From Chryseobacterium sp. OV279 (lineage in GTDB: Bacteria > Bacteroidota > Bacteroidia > Flavobacteriales > Weeksellaceae): DNA of 64,000 bases. The stretch covers positions 868,001 to 932,000 of the forward strand of contig NZ_FQUD01000003.1 of the NCBI RefSeq assembly GCF_900128945.1, in the 5' to 3' direction. A program made the translations under genes and the position numbers. This document shows, piece by piece, positions 8,243 through 15,773 of this stretch (its first letter is position 1; each line of letters opens with the position of its first letter). The notes under the pieces are model-generated. The model had not been told where the DNA came from, ran no database searches, and was given only the letters and a program-made list of their open reading frames with translations.

Positions 8243-8436
8243 TCACTTTTCCTCTATGCATTTCCCCCCCAATTGATCAGCTCCATAATTAACGGCTTTA
8301 ATGATTTTCCGTGCTCTGTAAGCTCATATTCTGCCTGAGCCGAATAGATTGAAGTCCTTCCGATGAGCAGGTTTGTTTCTAACTTTTTAAGCTCAATAGA
8401 AAGCATCCGATCTGTGATCTGACCGATCAATACTGA
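8243..8436 (-). pseudogene. Remnant of an HxlR-family transcription regulator (C-terminal half only)
   Basis: The minus-strand frame encodes the second half of an HxlR winged helix: GQITDRMLSIELKKLE, then AEYELTEHGKSLKPLIMELINWG and a short tail ending at TGA (8243-8245). The recognition-helix and wing regions match HxlR proteins, whose usual length is about 110 residues. The N-terminal half is missing. Upstream in this frame there is a stop at 8437-8439, and the sequence runs straight into the truncated NmrA-like gene. No start codon fits a functional protein. Confidence 0.7.
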
Positions 8437-8711
8437 TCAACCATGCTGTTGACCAGTTCTGATATCTGTTCCTTCGCACCCGGAATGGAGGTATCAGGAT
8501 GTACAATGTATACTTTATCCATATTCTTCAAGGCCTGATCATAAGATGTAAGATCGTTCCAGTCGAAAAAACGGGTATCTTCATTCACTTCATCTTTTAC
8601 ACGAACTGTAGAAAAGACGGTATATCCAAGCGTTTTCAATTTCTTTACCACACGGCGGCCGTTTTTTCCACCACCACCAATTACCAGGATATTTCCATTT
8701 ATTGTTTTCAT
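8427..8711 (-). pseudogene. Truncated NAD(P)-binding NmrA-like oxidoreductase
   Basis: 94 residues matching the N-terminal Rossmann part of NmrA/NAD(P)H-binding proteins (usual length about 280). NILVIGGGGKNGRRVVKKL is the dinucleotide-binding loop, then STVRVKDEVN and DKVYIVHPD. The frame stops just after residue 94 (MVDQY) and abuts an HxlR fragment in the same orientation. The simplest reading is a deletion that removed the C-terminus of this gene and the N-terminus of the regulator gene. Confidence 0.7.
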
Positions 8712-8904
8712 ATTTTTTTAATTTAGAGTACAAAATTATGTCTACTCAATGTATCACAATGCTTAACTATCATCGAGTATAGTGCTCTTTCATTCTATTT
8801 TTTCAATCAGCCATTATTAAATCGGCTTATTTTTTACAGCAGATATTTTCAGATACCATCTAATTTTCCTATTTTTCAGTTCAATAAAATGTCCCGGTCC
8901 ACAA

Positions 8905-10257
8905 ATGCTGAAAATTTTCTACCTCTTACGAAAAGGCCTTAAAAAGTCTTTCGACAACATAAGAAACGAACAACTGAAGAACAATCTGCTTCAGGCGATT
9001 CCTTTCTGGATCGGTTCAGTGATCACCGGTTTTTTTGCAGTGATGTACGCCAAGATATTCGCATGGGGAGAGCATCTGCTGAATTTCATCATGAACTGGC
9101 ATGCGTGGATGATCTTCATCATTGCTCCTATCGGTTTTGTGCTTTCGTGGTGGCTGGTAAAAGAATTTGCCCCGAATGCTAAAGGAAGCGGAATTCCACA
9201 GGTTATGGCCGCTGTAGAGCTTGCCAATCCAAAGGAACATACAAAAATCAGAAGCCTTTTAAGCCTTAAAATCATTGTTTTTAAAATCATTTCATCTGTT
9301 GTTCTGGTTATCGGCGGCGGAGCTGTAGGACGTGAAGGACCAACGATACAGATAGCAGGTTCTGTATTCCGGAAGGTCAATGAATATCTACCCCACTGGT
9401 GGCCGAAAATCTCTAAGAAAAACATGATTATGACCGGTGCAGCGGCAGGACTTGCAGCGGCATTCAACACACCTTTGGGAGGAATTGTATTTGCGGTAGA
9501 AGAACTTTCAAAAACACATATCAACTATTTCAAAACAGCATTGTTCACGGCTGTAATCATTGCGGGTTTAACAGCTCAGACTTTGGCGGGTTCCTATTTA
9601 TATTTAGGCTACCCGAAAACCAATGATGTTTCATTAATGGTGATGTTTCCTATTATTCTCGTAGCCGGAACTGCCGGAATTCTGGCCAGCCAGCTTTCTG
9701 TCATGATGCTCAAAATGAGTGACTGGAAGAAAAGAAAACTGAAAACCGACCAGGCCAATGTTATTTTTCTTGTGATCTGCGCACTGTTTATCGCTTCTAT
9801 AGCCTATTTCATCAACAGAGAGATTCTGGGCTCCGGAAAGGAAATTATGGAGCGTGTTCTTTTCACAAAGGATAAGCATGAAGAATGGTACGTCCCGATC
9901 TTAAGAATGCTTGGCCCTGCCCTTTCTTTTACATCAGGCGGTGCAGGCGGAATTTTTGCGCCAGCGCTTACAGCAGGTGCCAGTATTGGTTCCGTGATTT
10001 CAGGTGCTATTCATTTGACCCCAAACGAAACCAATGTCGTGATCCTCGCCGGAATGGTCGCATTTCTTACCGGAATTACAAGAGCTCCGTTTACATCTGC
10101 TATTATTGTCCTGGAAATGACGGACAGACATTCCCTTATTTTCCACCTTATGCTGGCGGGAATGGTTTCATCCATAGCTTCTATTCTGGTAAGCAGACAT
10201 TCTTTATATGATGTGATTAAGGTGAATTTCCTGACGGAGATCAGGGAGAAGGAGTAG
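8905..10257 (+). CDS. ClC family chloride channel or H+/Cl- antiporter
   Basis: 450-aa integral membrane protein of the ClC family. Signature motifs are intact: GSGIP at 94-98, GREGP at 142-146 (E144 is the gating glutamate), a FNTPLGGIVFAVEE segment near 187-200, and SGGAGGIFAPAL in the second half. The Glu pair in FAVEE sits where antiporter-type members carry the internal proton glutamate, so Cl-/H+ exchange is more likely than a pure channel. No C-terminal CBS domains: the protein ends after the last helix. Likely monocistronic. Confidence 0.92.
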   Translation: MLKIFYLLRKGLKKSFDNIRNEQLKNNLLQAIPFWIGSVITGFFAVMYAKIFAWGEHLLNFIMNWHAWMIFIIAPIGFVLSWWLVKEFAPNAKGSGIPQVMAAVELANPKEHTKIRSLLSLKIIVFKIISSVVLVIGGGAVGREGPTIQIAGSVFRKVNEYLPHWWPKISKKNMIMTGAAAGLAAAFNTPLGGIVFAVEELSKTHINYFKTALFTAVIIAGLTAQTLAGSYLYLGYPKTNDVSLMVMFPIILVAGTAGILASQLSVMMLKMSDWKKRKLKTDQANVIFLVICALFIASIAYFINREILGSGKEIMERVLFTKDKHEEWYVPILRMLGPALSFTSGGAGGIFAPALTAGASIGSVISGAIHLTPNETNVVILAGMVAFLTGITRAPFTSAIIVLEMTDRHSLIFHLMLAGMVSSIASILVSRHSLYDVIKVNFLTEIREKE

Positions 10258-10274
10258 TTTTGGGATATGTGTTG

Positions 10275-10486
10275 TCTTTTGCTAGTTGCTGGTTCGTAGC
10301 AAAAAGGTTGATATAGCAATTGTACTATGTCTATGATCTTGATTAAATGCTTCGACCTAATATCTCCCGACTCTTACAGTTTAAAATTCACCATTAATAT
10401 CCCTAACTTCAATTTCAACCTTAATCTTAACATCTGATGTCTGATGTCTGATGTCTGATGTCTGATGTCTGATGTCTGAAATCTCC
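10275..10486 (-). repeat. Composite heptad repeat, copy 1 (inverted)
   Basis: Read on the minus strand: a (CATCAGA)n array (revcomp of seven TCTGATG units at 10433-10481), the core with TAAGGTTGAAATTGA (10423-10409) and AATGGTGAATTTT (10395-10383), TAGACATAG (10333-10325), then AACCAGC, AACTAGC words (10294-10281). The two core blocks are separated by 12 bases here and in the copy at 34.5 kb. This fills most of the 315-bp gap between the ClC gene and rpsF. Confidence 0.75.
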
Positions 10487-10507
10487 CTACAATTATCCAC
10501 CAAAGTA

Positions 10508-10538
10508 TTGCATATTCCAAATATATTCTCTAATTTTG
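10508..10538 (+). promoter_or_regulatory. Promoter of the rpsF-rpsR-rplI genes
   Basis: TTG at 10508-10510, a 20-base spacer, TAATTTTG at 10531-10538: a near-perfect Bacteroidota housekeeping promoter, 34 bases before rpsF. Confidence 0.75.
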
Positions 10539-10572
10539 CACCTCGAAATAATTAACAAATTCATTTAACATT

Positions 10573-10914
10573 ATGAACAATTACGAAACTGTTTTCATTT
10601 TAACTCCCGTTCTATCTGATGCTCAGGTAGAGGAAGCAGTGAAAAAATTTGAAGATCTTTTAAAAGAAAAGAACTGTGAAATCGTTGCCAAAGAAAACTG
10701 GGGATTAAAAAAACTAGCTTATCCAATTCAATTGAAAAAGAATGGATTCTACACTTTAATCGAGTTTAAAGGTGAAGGTACTGTAGTAGCTGATTTAGAA
10801 TTAGCATTCAAACGTGACGAGAGAGTAATCCGTTACCTGACTACAAAACTTGACAAGCACGCTGTTGAGTATGCTGTAACTAGAAGAACTAAAATCAAAG
10901 CGGCTAGAGCTTAA
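10573..10914 (+). CDS. rpsF: 30S ribosomal protein S6
   Basis: 113-aa S6, a small-subunit protein that pairs with S18 on the platform of the 30S subunit. It starts MNNYETVFILTPVLSDAQVEEAV, and contains the KKLAYPIQLKKNGFYTLIEF block and the RDERVIRYLTTKLDKHA block typical of S6. Length is normal and no C-terminal acidic extension is present. First gene of the usual S6-S18-L9 order, preceded by a consensus promoter. Confidence 0.97.
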   Translation: MNNYETVFILTPVLSDAQVEEAVKKFEDLLKEKNCEIVAKENWGLKKLAYPIQLKKNGFYTLIEFKGEGTVVADLELAFKRDERVIRYLTTKLDKHAVEYAVTRRTKIKAARA

Positions 10915-10946
10915 TTATTAACCCTATTTTTTAAAAAAGACAAGAC

Positions 10947-11249
10947 ATGGCAATAGATGAAATGGCTAAACAAGCCTCAGCTGGAGGAGAATCAGAAGTA
11001 AAATTCCTTACTCCACTTGATATCAATACAAAATCTGAAAAGAAATATTGTAGATTCAAAAAATACGGAATTAAGCACGTTGATTACAAAGATGCTGACT
11101 TCTTATTACAATTCGTAAACGAGCAAGGTAAGATCTTACCAAGAAGATACACTGGAACTTCTTTAAAATATCAAAGAAAAGTTTCTGCTGCTATCAAAAG
11201 AGCAAGACACCTTTCTTTACTACCTTACGTAGCTGACTTATTGAAATAA
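10947..11249 (+). CDS. rpsR: 30S ribosomal protein S18
   Basis: 100-aa S18, the partner of S6. The N-terminal 25 residues are an extension (MAIDEMAKQASAGGE) common in Bacteroidota. The core follows: KYCRFKKYGIKHVDYKDADFL, then LPRRYTGTSLKYQRKVSAAIKRARHLSLLPY. The gap to rpsF is 32 bases. Downstream comes a hairpin and a 170-base gap before rplI. Confidence 0.97.
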   Translation: MAIDEMAKQASAGGESEVKFLTPLDINTKSEKKYCRFKKYGIKHVDYKDADFLLQFVNEQGKILPRRYTGTSLKYQRKVSAAIKRARHLSLLPYVADLLK

Positions 11250-11266
11250 GACAAAAAAAATAAATA

Positions 11267-11292
11267 GAAGAAGAGGGCAACCTCTTCTTTTG
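11267..11292 (+). terminator. Terminator or attenuator between rpsR and rplI
   Basis: Stem AAGAAGAGG/CCTCTTCTT (11268-11276, 11281-11289) with a GCAA tetraloop and short T run. It sits inside what is normally a single operon, so rplI may be partly uncoupled. Confidence 0.65.
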
Positions 11293-11332
11293 TTGCTGAA
11301 TAAATAATTTAATTCTAACGATTTTTAGAGAA

Positions 11333-11402
11333 AAGACGTAAGATAAAAAGATAAAAGATGTAATGTCTTGGTTCTTGGCTCTTTAGTCTTGGTTCTAAAA
11401 CT
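11333..11402. repeat. Heptad-periodic sequence between rpsR and rplI
   Basis: Ten consecutive 7-base words in phase: AAGACGT, AAGATAA, AAAGATA, AAAGATG, TAATGTC, TTGGTTC, TTGGCTC, TTTAGTC, TTGGTTC, TAAAACT. On the other strand the words AGAACCA and AGAGCCA are the same as those at 34505-34525. It ends 17 bases before the rplI start. Confidence 0.6.
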
Positions 11403-11419
11403 AAAAACGGACAACAACA

Positions 11420-11938
11420 ATGGATATCATTCTAAAAAAAGACGTAGAAAACTTAGGACTTGAGTTTGATACAGTAAGCGTAAAGCCAGGTTATGCAAGA
11501 AACTTCTTACTTCCTCAAGGAATTGCTCTTTTAGCTACTCCTAAAAACAAAGCAGCTCTAGAAGCTACTTTAGAGGCTAGAAAAGAAGAAGAAGCTAAAC
11601 TTATCGCTACAGCTAACGGTGTAGTAGATCAATTGAAGAAGACTTCTATCACTATTCCTGCAAAAGTAGGTTCTGGTGACAAGTTATTCGGATCTATCAA
11701 CAATTCTGATCTTTCTGACGCTCTTGCTAAAGCTGGAGTTTCTGTAGAGAAGAAATACATCAAAATCCCAGGGAACACTATTAAAAGAACTGGTAAAGTT
11801 ACTGCAAACATCAGACTTCACAGAAATGTTGAGTACAATTTCGAATTCGACATCGTATCTGATGCTCCGGTAGAAGCTCCTAAACCAGCTGCTCCTAAAG
11901 CTAAAGTAGTAGAAGAAACTCCTTCTGAAGAAGCATAA
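11420..11938 (+). CDS. rplI: 50S ribosomal protein L9
   Basis: 172-aa L9. The N-terminal RNA-binding domain has MDIILKKDVENLGLEFDTVSVKPGYARNFLLPQGIA, with a long connecting helix rich in Lys, Glu and Ala, and a C-terminal domain (GSGDKLFGSINNSDLSDAL). After the usual end there is an Ala/Pro/Glu-rich tail of about 25 residues (EAPKPAAPKAKVVEETPSEEA), common in flavobacteria. Closed by a strong terminator. Confidence 0.97.
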   Translation: MDIILKKDVENLGLEFDTVSVKPGYARNFLLPQGIALLATPKNKAALEATLEARKEEEAKLIATANGVVDQLKKTSITIPAKVGSGDKLFGSINNSDLSDALAKAGVSVEKKYIKIPGNTIKRTGKVTANIRLHRNVEYNFEFDIVSDAPVEAPKPAAPKAKVVEETPSEEA

Positions 11939-11967
11939 GCTTTAAAGAGATTTTCTCAAATATATTA

Positions 11968-11996
11968 ACCACTTCGTTTGAAGTGGTTTTTTTGTT
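11968..11996 (+). terminator. Terminator of rplI
   Basis: Stem AACCACTTC/GAAGTGGTT (11968-11976, 11981-11989), GTTT loop, seven T. Confidence 0.9.
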
Positions 11997-12002
11997 TTAT
12001 GA

Positions 12003-12120
12003 GAAGCTTAATCCCGCTATCCACTCATACTCCCCGCGCAGCTGCTTAGCCAACGCTTACTGCGGGGTAACCGTTTCTATCGGGGCTAAGGTGGCGCGGA
12101 TGGTAGGACTCCCGAAGCCA
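12003..12120. repeat. GC-rich intergenic element with internal inverted repeats
   Basis: About 118 bp of markedly higher GC than its surroundings, with CCCCGC/GCGGGG arms (12032-12037, 12062-12067) and further GC-rich blocks (CGGGGCTAAGG, GGCGCGG). A short open frame runs through it but has no gene character. It looks like a dispersed non-coding element. I cannot test copy number from this window. Confidence 0.4.
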
Positions 12121-12129
12121 CCAATACAA

Positions 12130-12960
12130 TCACTCCCCTCCTCTCAATTTCTGCTGATACTCACTCGGCGGAATCCCAATTACTTTTTTAAATATGTTAC
12201 TGAATGACGATAGGCTATTGTAACCTACCATCATGGCTATTTCGTACATATTGTATTTTCCTTCCATCATTAATTCCAGCGAGCGGGTAATCCTTAAAGC
12301 ACGCAGGAAACGGACGTAATTCATGCCTAAAATCTCTTTAAACCTCCTGGAGAGGGTTCTGGTACTCATCCCGAATTCTTTTGCCGTAGATTCGATGGTA
12401 AGGGGCTTTTCAAGATTAGCGTGGATATACTTGGCAATCTTCAGAAGGGTCTCGTCTTTTGGAAACGGATGCTGAACGGGAAAAGCCAGCTTTTTGTCTC
12501 TTTTTTCAGGAAGAATTCCTTTTAATGCTTTGAGGAAAAAATATTTAGCGCTGTCATTTTTTGTGATTTTTCCATTCCAGTCTTTGGTATACAAAATCAT
12601 TTCCCGGAGAAGATGACTGACGGAATAAATATTAATTTCATCAAAGAAGCCATTTTCGTTTTCTTCTTTTTTAAAATAAAAATTATAGAATTCCACATTC
12701 GGGCTGCTTGAAAAGATGTAATGAGGTGTTCCGGCCGGGATCCACATAAAGCATCTTGCCGGAAGATACCAGTGTTGGAGGTCTGTAAAAATATGGACTA
12801 TTCCACCCTCTGCATAGACCATCTGGGCAGAACTGTGATGATGGATGTCCGTCGTTATGCCTCCTGTAAACACATTATAGACATAAAATTCTGCATCATC
12901 TTCTTCTACTGCTTTAAAATGGCTGTCGTTCATAGAATAAAGATAAGAAGAAAATTTCAT
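12130..12960 (-). CDS. AraC family transcription regulator
   Basis: 276-aa regulator with an N-terminal cupin-like sensor (HHHSSAQMVYAEGG, WIPAGTPHYIF) and a C-terminal double HTH AraC domain over the last 100 residues (IESTAKEFGMSTRTLSRRFKEILGMNYVRFLRALRITRSLELM, then YEIAMMVGYNSLSSFSNIFKKVIGIPPSEYQ). The frame stays open to an ATG at 13044, but I prefer the ATG at 12960. It starts at the natural domain boundary and leaves 110 bases for promoters shared with the divergent efflux operon. It probably controls that operon. The effector is unknown. Confidence 0.85.
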   Translation of the reverse strand: MKFSSYLYSMNDSHFKAVEEDDAEFYVYNVFTGGITTDIHHHSSAQMVYAEGGIVHIFTDLQHWYLPARCFMWIPAGTPHYIFSSSPNVEFYNFYFKKEENENGFFDEINIYSVSHLLREMILYTKDWNGKITKNDSAKYFFLKALKGILPEKRDKKLAFPVQHPFPKDETLLKIAKYIHANLEKPLTIESTAKEFGMSTRTLSRRFKEILGMNYVRFLRALRITRSLELMMEGKYNMYEIAMMVGYNSLSSFSNIFKKVIGIPPSEYQQKLRGGE

Positions 12961-13070
12961 ATTGGCGTAAATGAGCAAATCTTTTTCTGCTTTAACAAAT
13001 AGGGTCCGATCCAGTGCAGTGTAACTTTGCAGCATCAAAATCATTTCAGCAAAAATCCCTTACTTAAATT

Positions 13071-14408
13071 ATGAATATGACATTTAACGCCTTCCAATAC
13101 AGGTGTATGGCGTTGTCCTTACTGCTGACAGGCAGTTTTTTACACTCACAAATGAACGATTACCAGCATCTGAGCCTTCAACAGGCTATAGAGACCGGTT
13201 TAAAAAACAACAAGAGTATCCGCATCAGCCATTTAAAACAGGAAATGTCTGTTACAAAGGAGAAAGACCTCGCTATGGAAAAACTGCCGGATATTGAATT
13301 TCATACCAGCTACAATCAGGTAACCAATCTTTTCCAGCATCAGAATGGCTTTTTCAATAAGGCGACAAAATATGACATCATCAACGGAATGTATGATTTT
13401 ACCCTTGCAGCATCCATTCCTGTGTATATGGGTGGAAAGATCAAGAATACAGAAAAAAAAGCAGCGATTGATACCGAAATTTCGGCTTTAAAAACCCATC
13501 AGGATGAAAGACAGCTGAAAATGGAGATCATTACAGCTTTTCTTCAGATTCATCATTTAAAAGAGCAGCAAAACCTGATCAACGATAAAATGAAGGAGGA
13601 TTCCATCAACATCAAACAGGTGAAAGCTTTGAAAGCCAATGGTGTTGTTACAGTGAATGAAGTTCTGAGAACATCTTTACAGCTTTCAAACCATACAATG
13701 AGCTGGACAGAGCTGGATAACGATATCCAAATTGCAGAACATAAGCTTAAAACCATTCTTTCGCTTCCGGAAAACCAGGAAATGCACGCAGACACGGAAG
13801 ATCTGATCTCCGACAAAGCTTCGGTTCCTTATATCGATGAGCTCACAGAAACGGCTTTACATCAAAATGAATCGGTAGAAATGACCCACAAAAACCTTTC
13901 GTTAAAACAATTAGATCAGAAGATCACGAAAGCGAATTATTTACCGAAAATTACAGCTGGTGGAGAATATTTTATAAAGTACCCGAATATGATGTTCTTT
14001 CCTCCCGAGCCTTATGCCTACCGCCTTGGAATGCTGGGTGTAAACCTTACCTATCCTATCGAAAACCTGTATAAAAACAAATACAAAATGCAGGAAGCCC
14101 GGGAAAATATTGATCTGGCCAAACTCCAGATCGAGGAAAACGATGAAAATGTACGCCATCATGTGTATGAAGCCTATAAAAAATTTGAAGAGACTGATCA
14201 GAAGGTTAAAATCGCAGAGGAAGCCATTGGTCAGGCCAAAGAAAACTATAGAATTGTAAAGACAAAATACGCCAATAAATTAAGTCTGATCACCGAACTT
14301 ATCGATGCAGACAATGCTTATCTTGAGGCTGAATCCAATCTTATCTCCGTAAAAATCAACCGACAATTAAAATATTACCAACTCCAGTACACGATTGGAA
14401 ACTTATAA
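13071..14408 (+). CDS. TolC family outer-membrane efflux protein
   Basis: 445-aa outer-membrane factor. Signal peptide about residues 1-27 (ending LHSQ), then the two-fold repeated TolC architecture of long helices and strands, starting with LSLQQAIETGLKNNKSIRISHLK and including the conserved end INRQLKYYQLQYTIGNL. It forms the exit duct of a tripartite pump with the HlyD and MFS products downstream. Spacing to the HlyD gene is 5 bases. Divergent from the AraC gene. Confidence 0.9.
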   Translation: MNMTFNAFQYRCMALSLLLTGSFLHSQMNDYQHLSLQQAIETGLKNNKSIRISHLKQEMSVTKEKDLAMEKLPDIEFHTSYNQVTNLFQHQNGFFNKATKYDIINGMYDFTLAASIPVYMGGKIKNTEKKAAIDTEISALKTHQDERQLKMEIITAFLQIHHLKEQQNLINDKMKEDSINIKQVKALKANGVVTVNEVLRTSLQLSNHTMSWTELDNDIQIAEHKLKTILSLPENQEMHADTEDLISDKASVPYIDELTETALHQNESVEMTHKNLSLKQLDQKITKANYLPKITAGGEYFIKYPNMMFFPPEPYAYRLGMLGVNLTYPIENLYKNKYKMQEARENIDLAKLQIEENDENVRHHVYEAYKKFEETDQKVKIAEEAIGQAKENYRIVKTKYANKLSLITELIDADNAYLEAESNLISVKINRQLKYYQLQYTIGNL

Positions 14409-14413
14409 AAACT

Positions 14414-15460
14414 ATGGCAAAGAAACAACTGACACAAAAGGAAAAAAGAATCAACAAAACGATCACGCTGCTGGCCTGGATTCTGATCATCAGCGGAATC
14501 ACGGGAATGGTAAGCTTCTTTCTTTTCTCAAGAAAAAATGTCACCACGAATGATGCCCAGATCGAGCAATATATTACGCCCGTTTCCAGCAAGGTTTCAG
14601 GGTTCATTAAAACGATACAGTTCGAAGAAAACCAGTTTGTCCGAAAAGGAGATACATTGATTGTCATAGACAACAGAGAGTTTGTCAACCAAGTGAAAAT
14701 GGCGGAAGCAGGCCTTCATGCGAATGCTGAAAACATCACCACCATTGAAAGTGGTGTCAATACCAAAGAAAGTGATTCCAAAATCATCGATGCTAAAATT
14801 GCTTCAGCCAAAATTGATATATGGAGAACGGAACAGGATTTTAAGCGATACAAAAATTTAGTTTCAGAAGATGCCGCCACAGAACAGCAGTTTGAGAATG
14901 TAAAAGCTTCTTACGAACAGGCCAAAGCCAATCTTTTAGCCTTAGAACAGCAGAAAAATGCAGTGAGAGCCGGTGCCAATGAACAGCAGACAAAAGTAGC
15001 TCCTGTCAAAAGCCAGATCCAGCAGAGTTCTGCAAGTCTTAACAATGCTAAGCTTTTCCTTTCCTACACCGTAATTACAGCGCCCTATGATGGCTGGGTT
15101 GGAAAAAAGACCATCCAAGAAGGGCAGCTTATTAAAGAAGGCCAGGCTTTGGTGCAAATTGTGAGCAAAGAAAAATGGATCATTGCTAATTATAAAGAAA
15201 CCCAGCTGGGACAGATCGACCCGAAACAGGAAGTTACAATCACGGCAGATGCTTATCCTGATATTGAATTCAAAGGAAAAGTCGTTTCCGTATCTCCCGC
15301 CTCAGGTTCACAGTTTTCCCTGGTAAAACCGGATAATGCCACCGGGAACTTCGTGAAAATTGAACAGCGGTTTCCTGTAAAAATTATTCTCGATAACAAT
15401 CAAAATAACGAAAAACTACTTTCCGGGATGAATGTCCTTGTCAGTGCAAAAAAAATATAG
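14414..15460 (+). CDS. HlyD family membrane fusion protein (EmrA-like)
   Basis: 348-aa periplasmic adaptor. One N-terminal transmembrane helix (about 18-38), then the VTTNDAQIEQYITPVSSKVSGFI lipoyl-like half, a coiled-coil hairpin rich in Ala, Lys, Glu and Gln (about 95-200), the returning half-motif (SYTVITAPYDGWVGKKTIQEGQLIKEGQALVQIV), and a beta-barrel domain. The architecture matches EmrA/FarA proteins that work with 14-helix MFS pumps, in line with the gene that follows. Confidence 0.92.
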   Translation: MAKKQLTQKEKRINKTITLLAWILIISGITGMVSFFLFSRKNVTTNDAQIEQYITPVSSKVSGFIKTIQFEENQFVRKGDTLIVIDNREFVNQVKMAEAGLHANAENITTIESGVNTKESDSKIIDAKIASAKIDIWRTEQDFKRYKNLVSEDAATEQQFENVKASYEQAKANLLALEQQKNAVRAGANEQQTKVAPVKSQIQQSSASLNNAKLFLSYTVITAPYDGWVGKKTIQEGQLIKEGQALVQIVSKEKWIIANYKETQLGQIDPKQEVTITADAYPDIEFKGKVVSVSPASGSQFSLVKPDNATGNFVKIEQRFPVKIILDNNQNNEKLLSGMNVLVSAKKI

Positions 15461-15773
15461 TGATTTAGTGTGAATGTTAGAGAATGTAAGGGTGTGTGAG
15501 TTATTAGAGTTGAAGGATATTAATGCAGGAGAATACTTTAATAATGATCACATCCTAACATTTTTAAATGAACACACGATCAAATTCAACAAAACAGCCC
15601 ATTAGATTTTTTCAGCGGAAAGACAGAACTGCAGCGACAGGCTTATGATGATTCATAAGTATTTGTCAATTTACCTTTTACTTTTTTTACACCCTGCTCT
15701 TTTGTCTTTCCGTGTTTTTTTCTCCCATCATCTCATCGCCAAATCAACACATCAAAGAATCATCTCATCAACC
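15461..15773. other. 313-bp gap between the HlyD and MFS genes
   Basis: AT-rich and low in complexity. Near its end it has ATCA-type words (CATCATCTCATCGCC, ACACATCAAAGAATCATC). An in-frame ATG at 15645 would extend the MFS protein by 43 residues through this stretch, but the added sequence looks like translated repeat. No terminator is evident, so co-transcription remains possible. Confidence 0.45.

Noticed and set aside
9885..10211. Cys-rich 108-aa ORF inside the ClC gene
   Set aside because: Different-frame shadow of a clearly coding membrane protein gene.
10433..10486. Possible CRISPR array
   Set aside because: Units are 7 bp with no spacers; it is a simple tandem repeat. The same applies to arrays at 21301 and 34683.
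12130..13044. 304-aa version of the AraC regulator
   Set aside because: The first 28 residues would leave only 26 bases for two divergent promoters. ATG at 12960 fits the domain start. Not fully excluded.
15645..15773. Longer N-terminus for the MFS transporter
   Set aside because: The extra 43 residues read through low-complexity repeat-like DNA. The ATG at 15774 gives a normal cytoplasmic N-terminus before helix 1.
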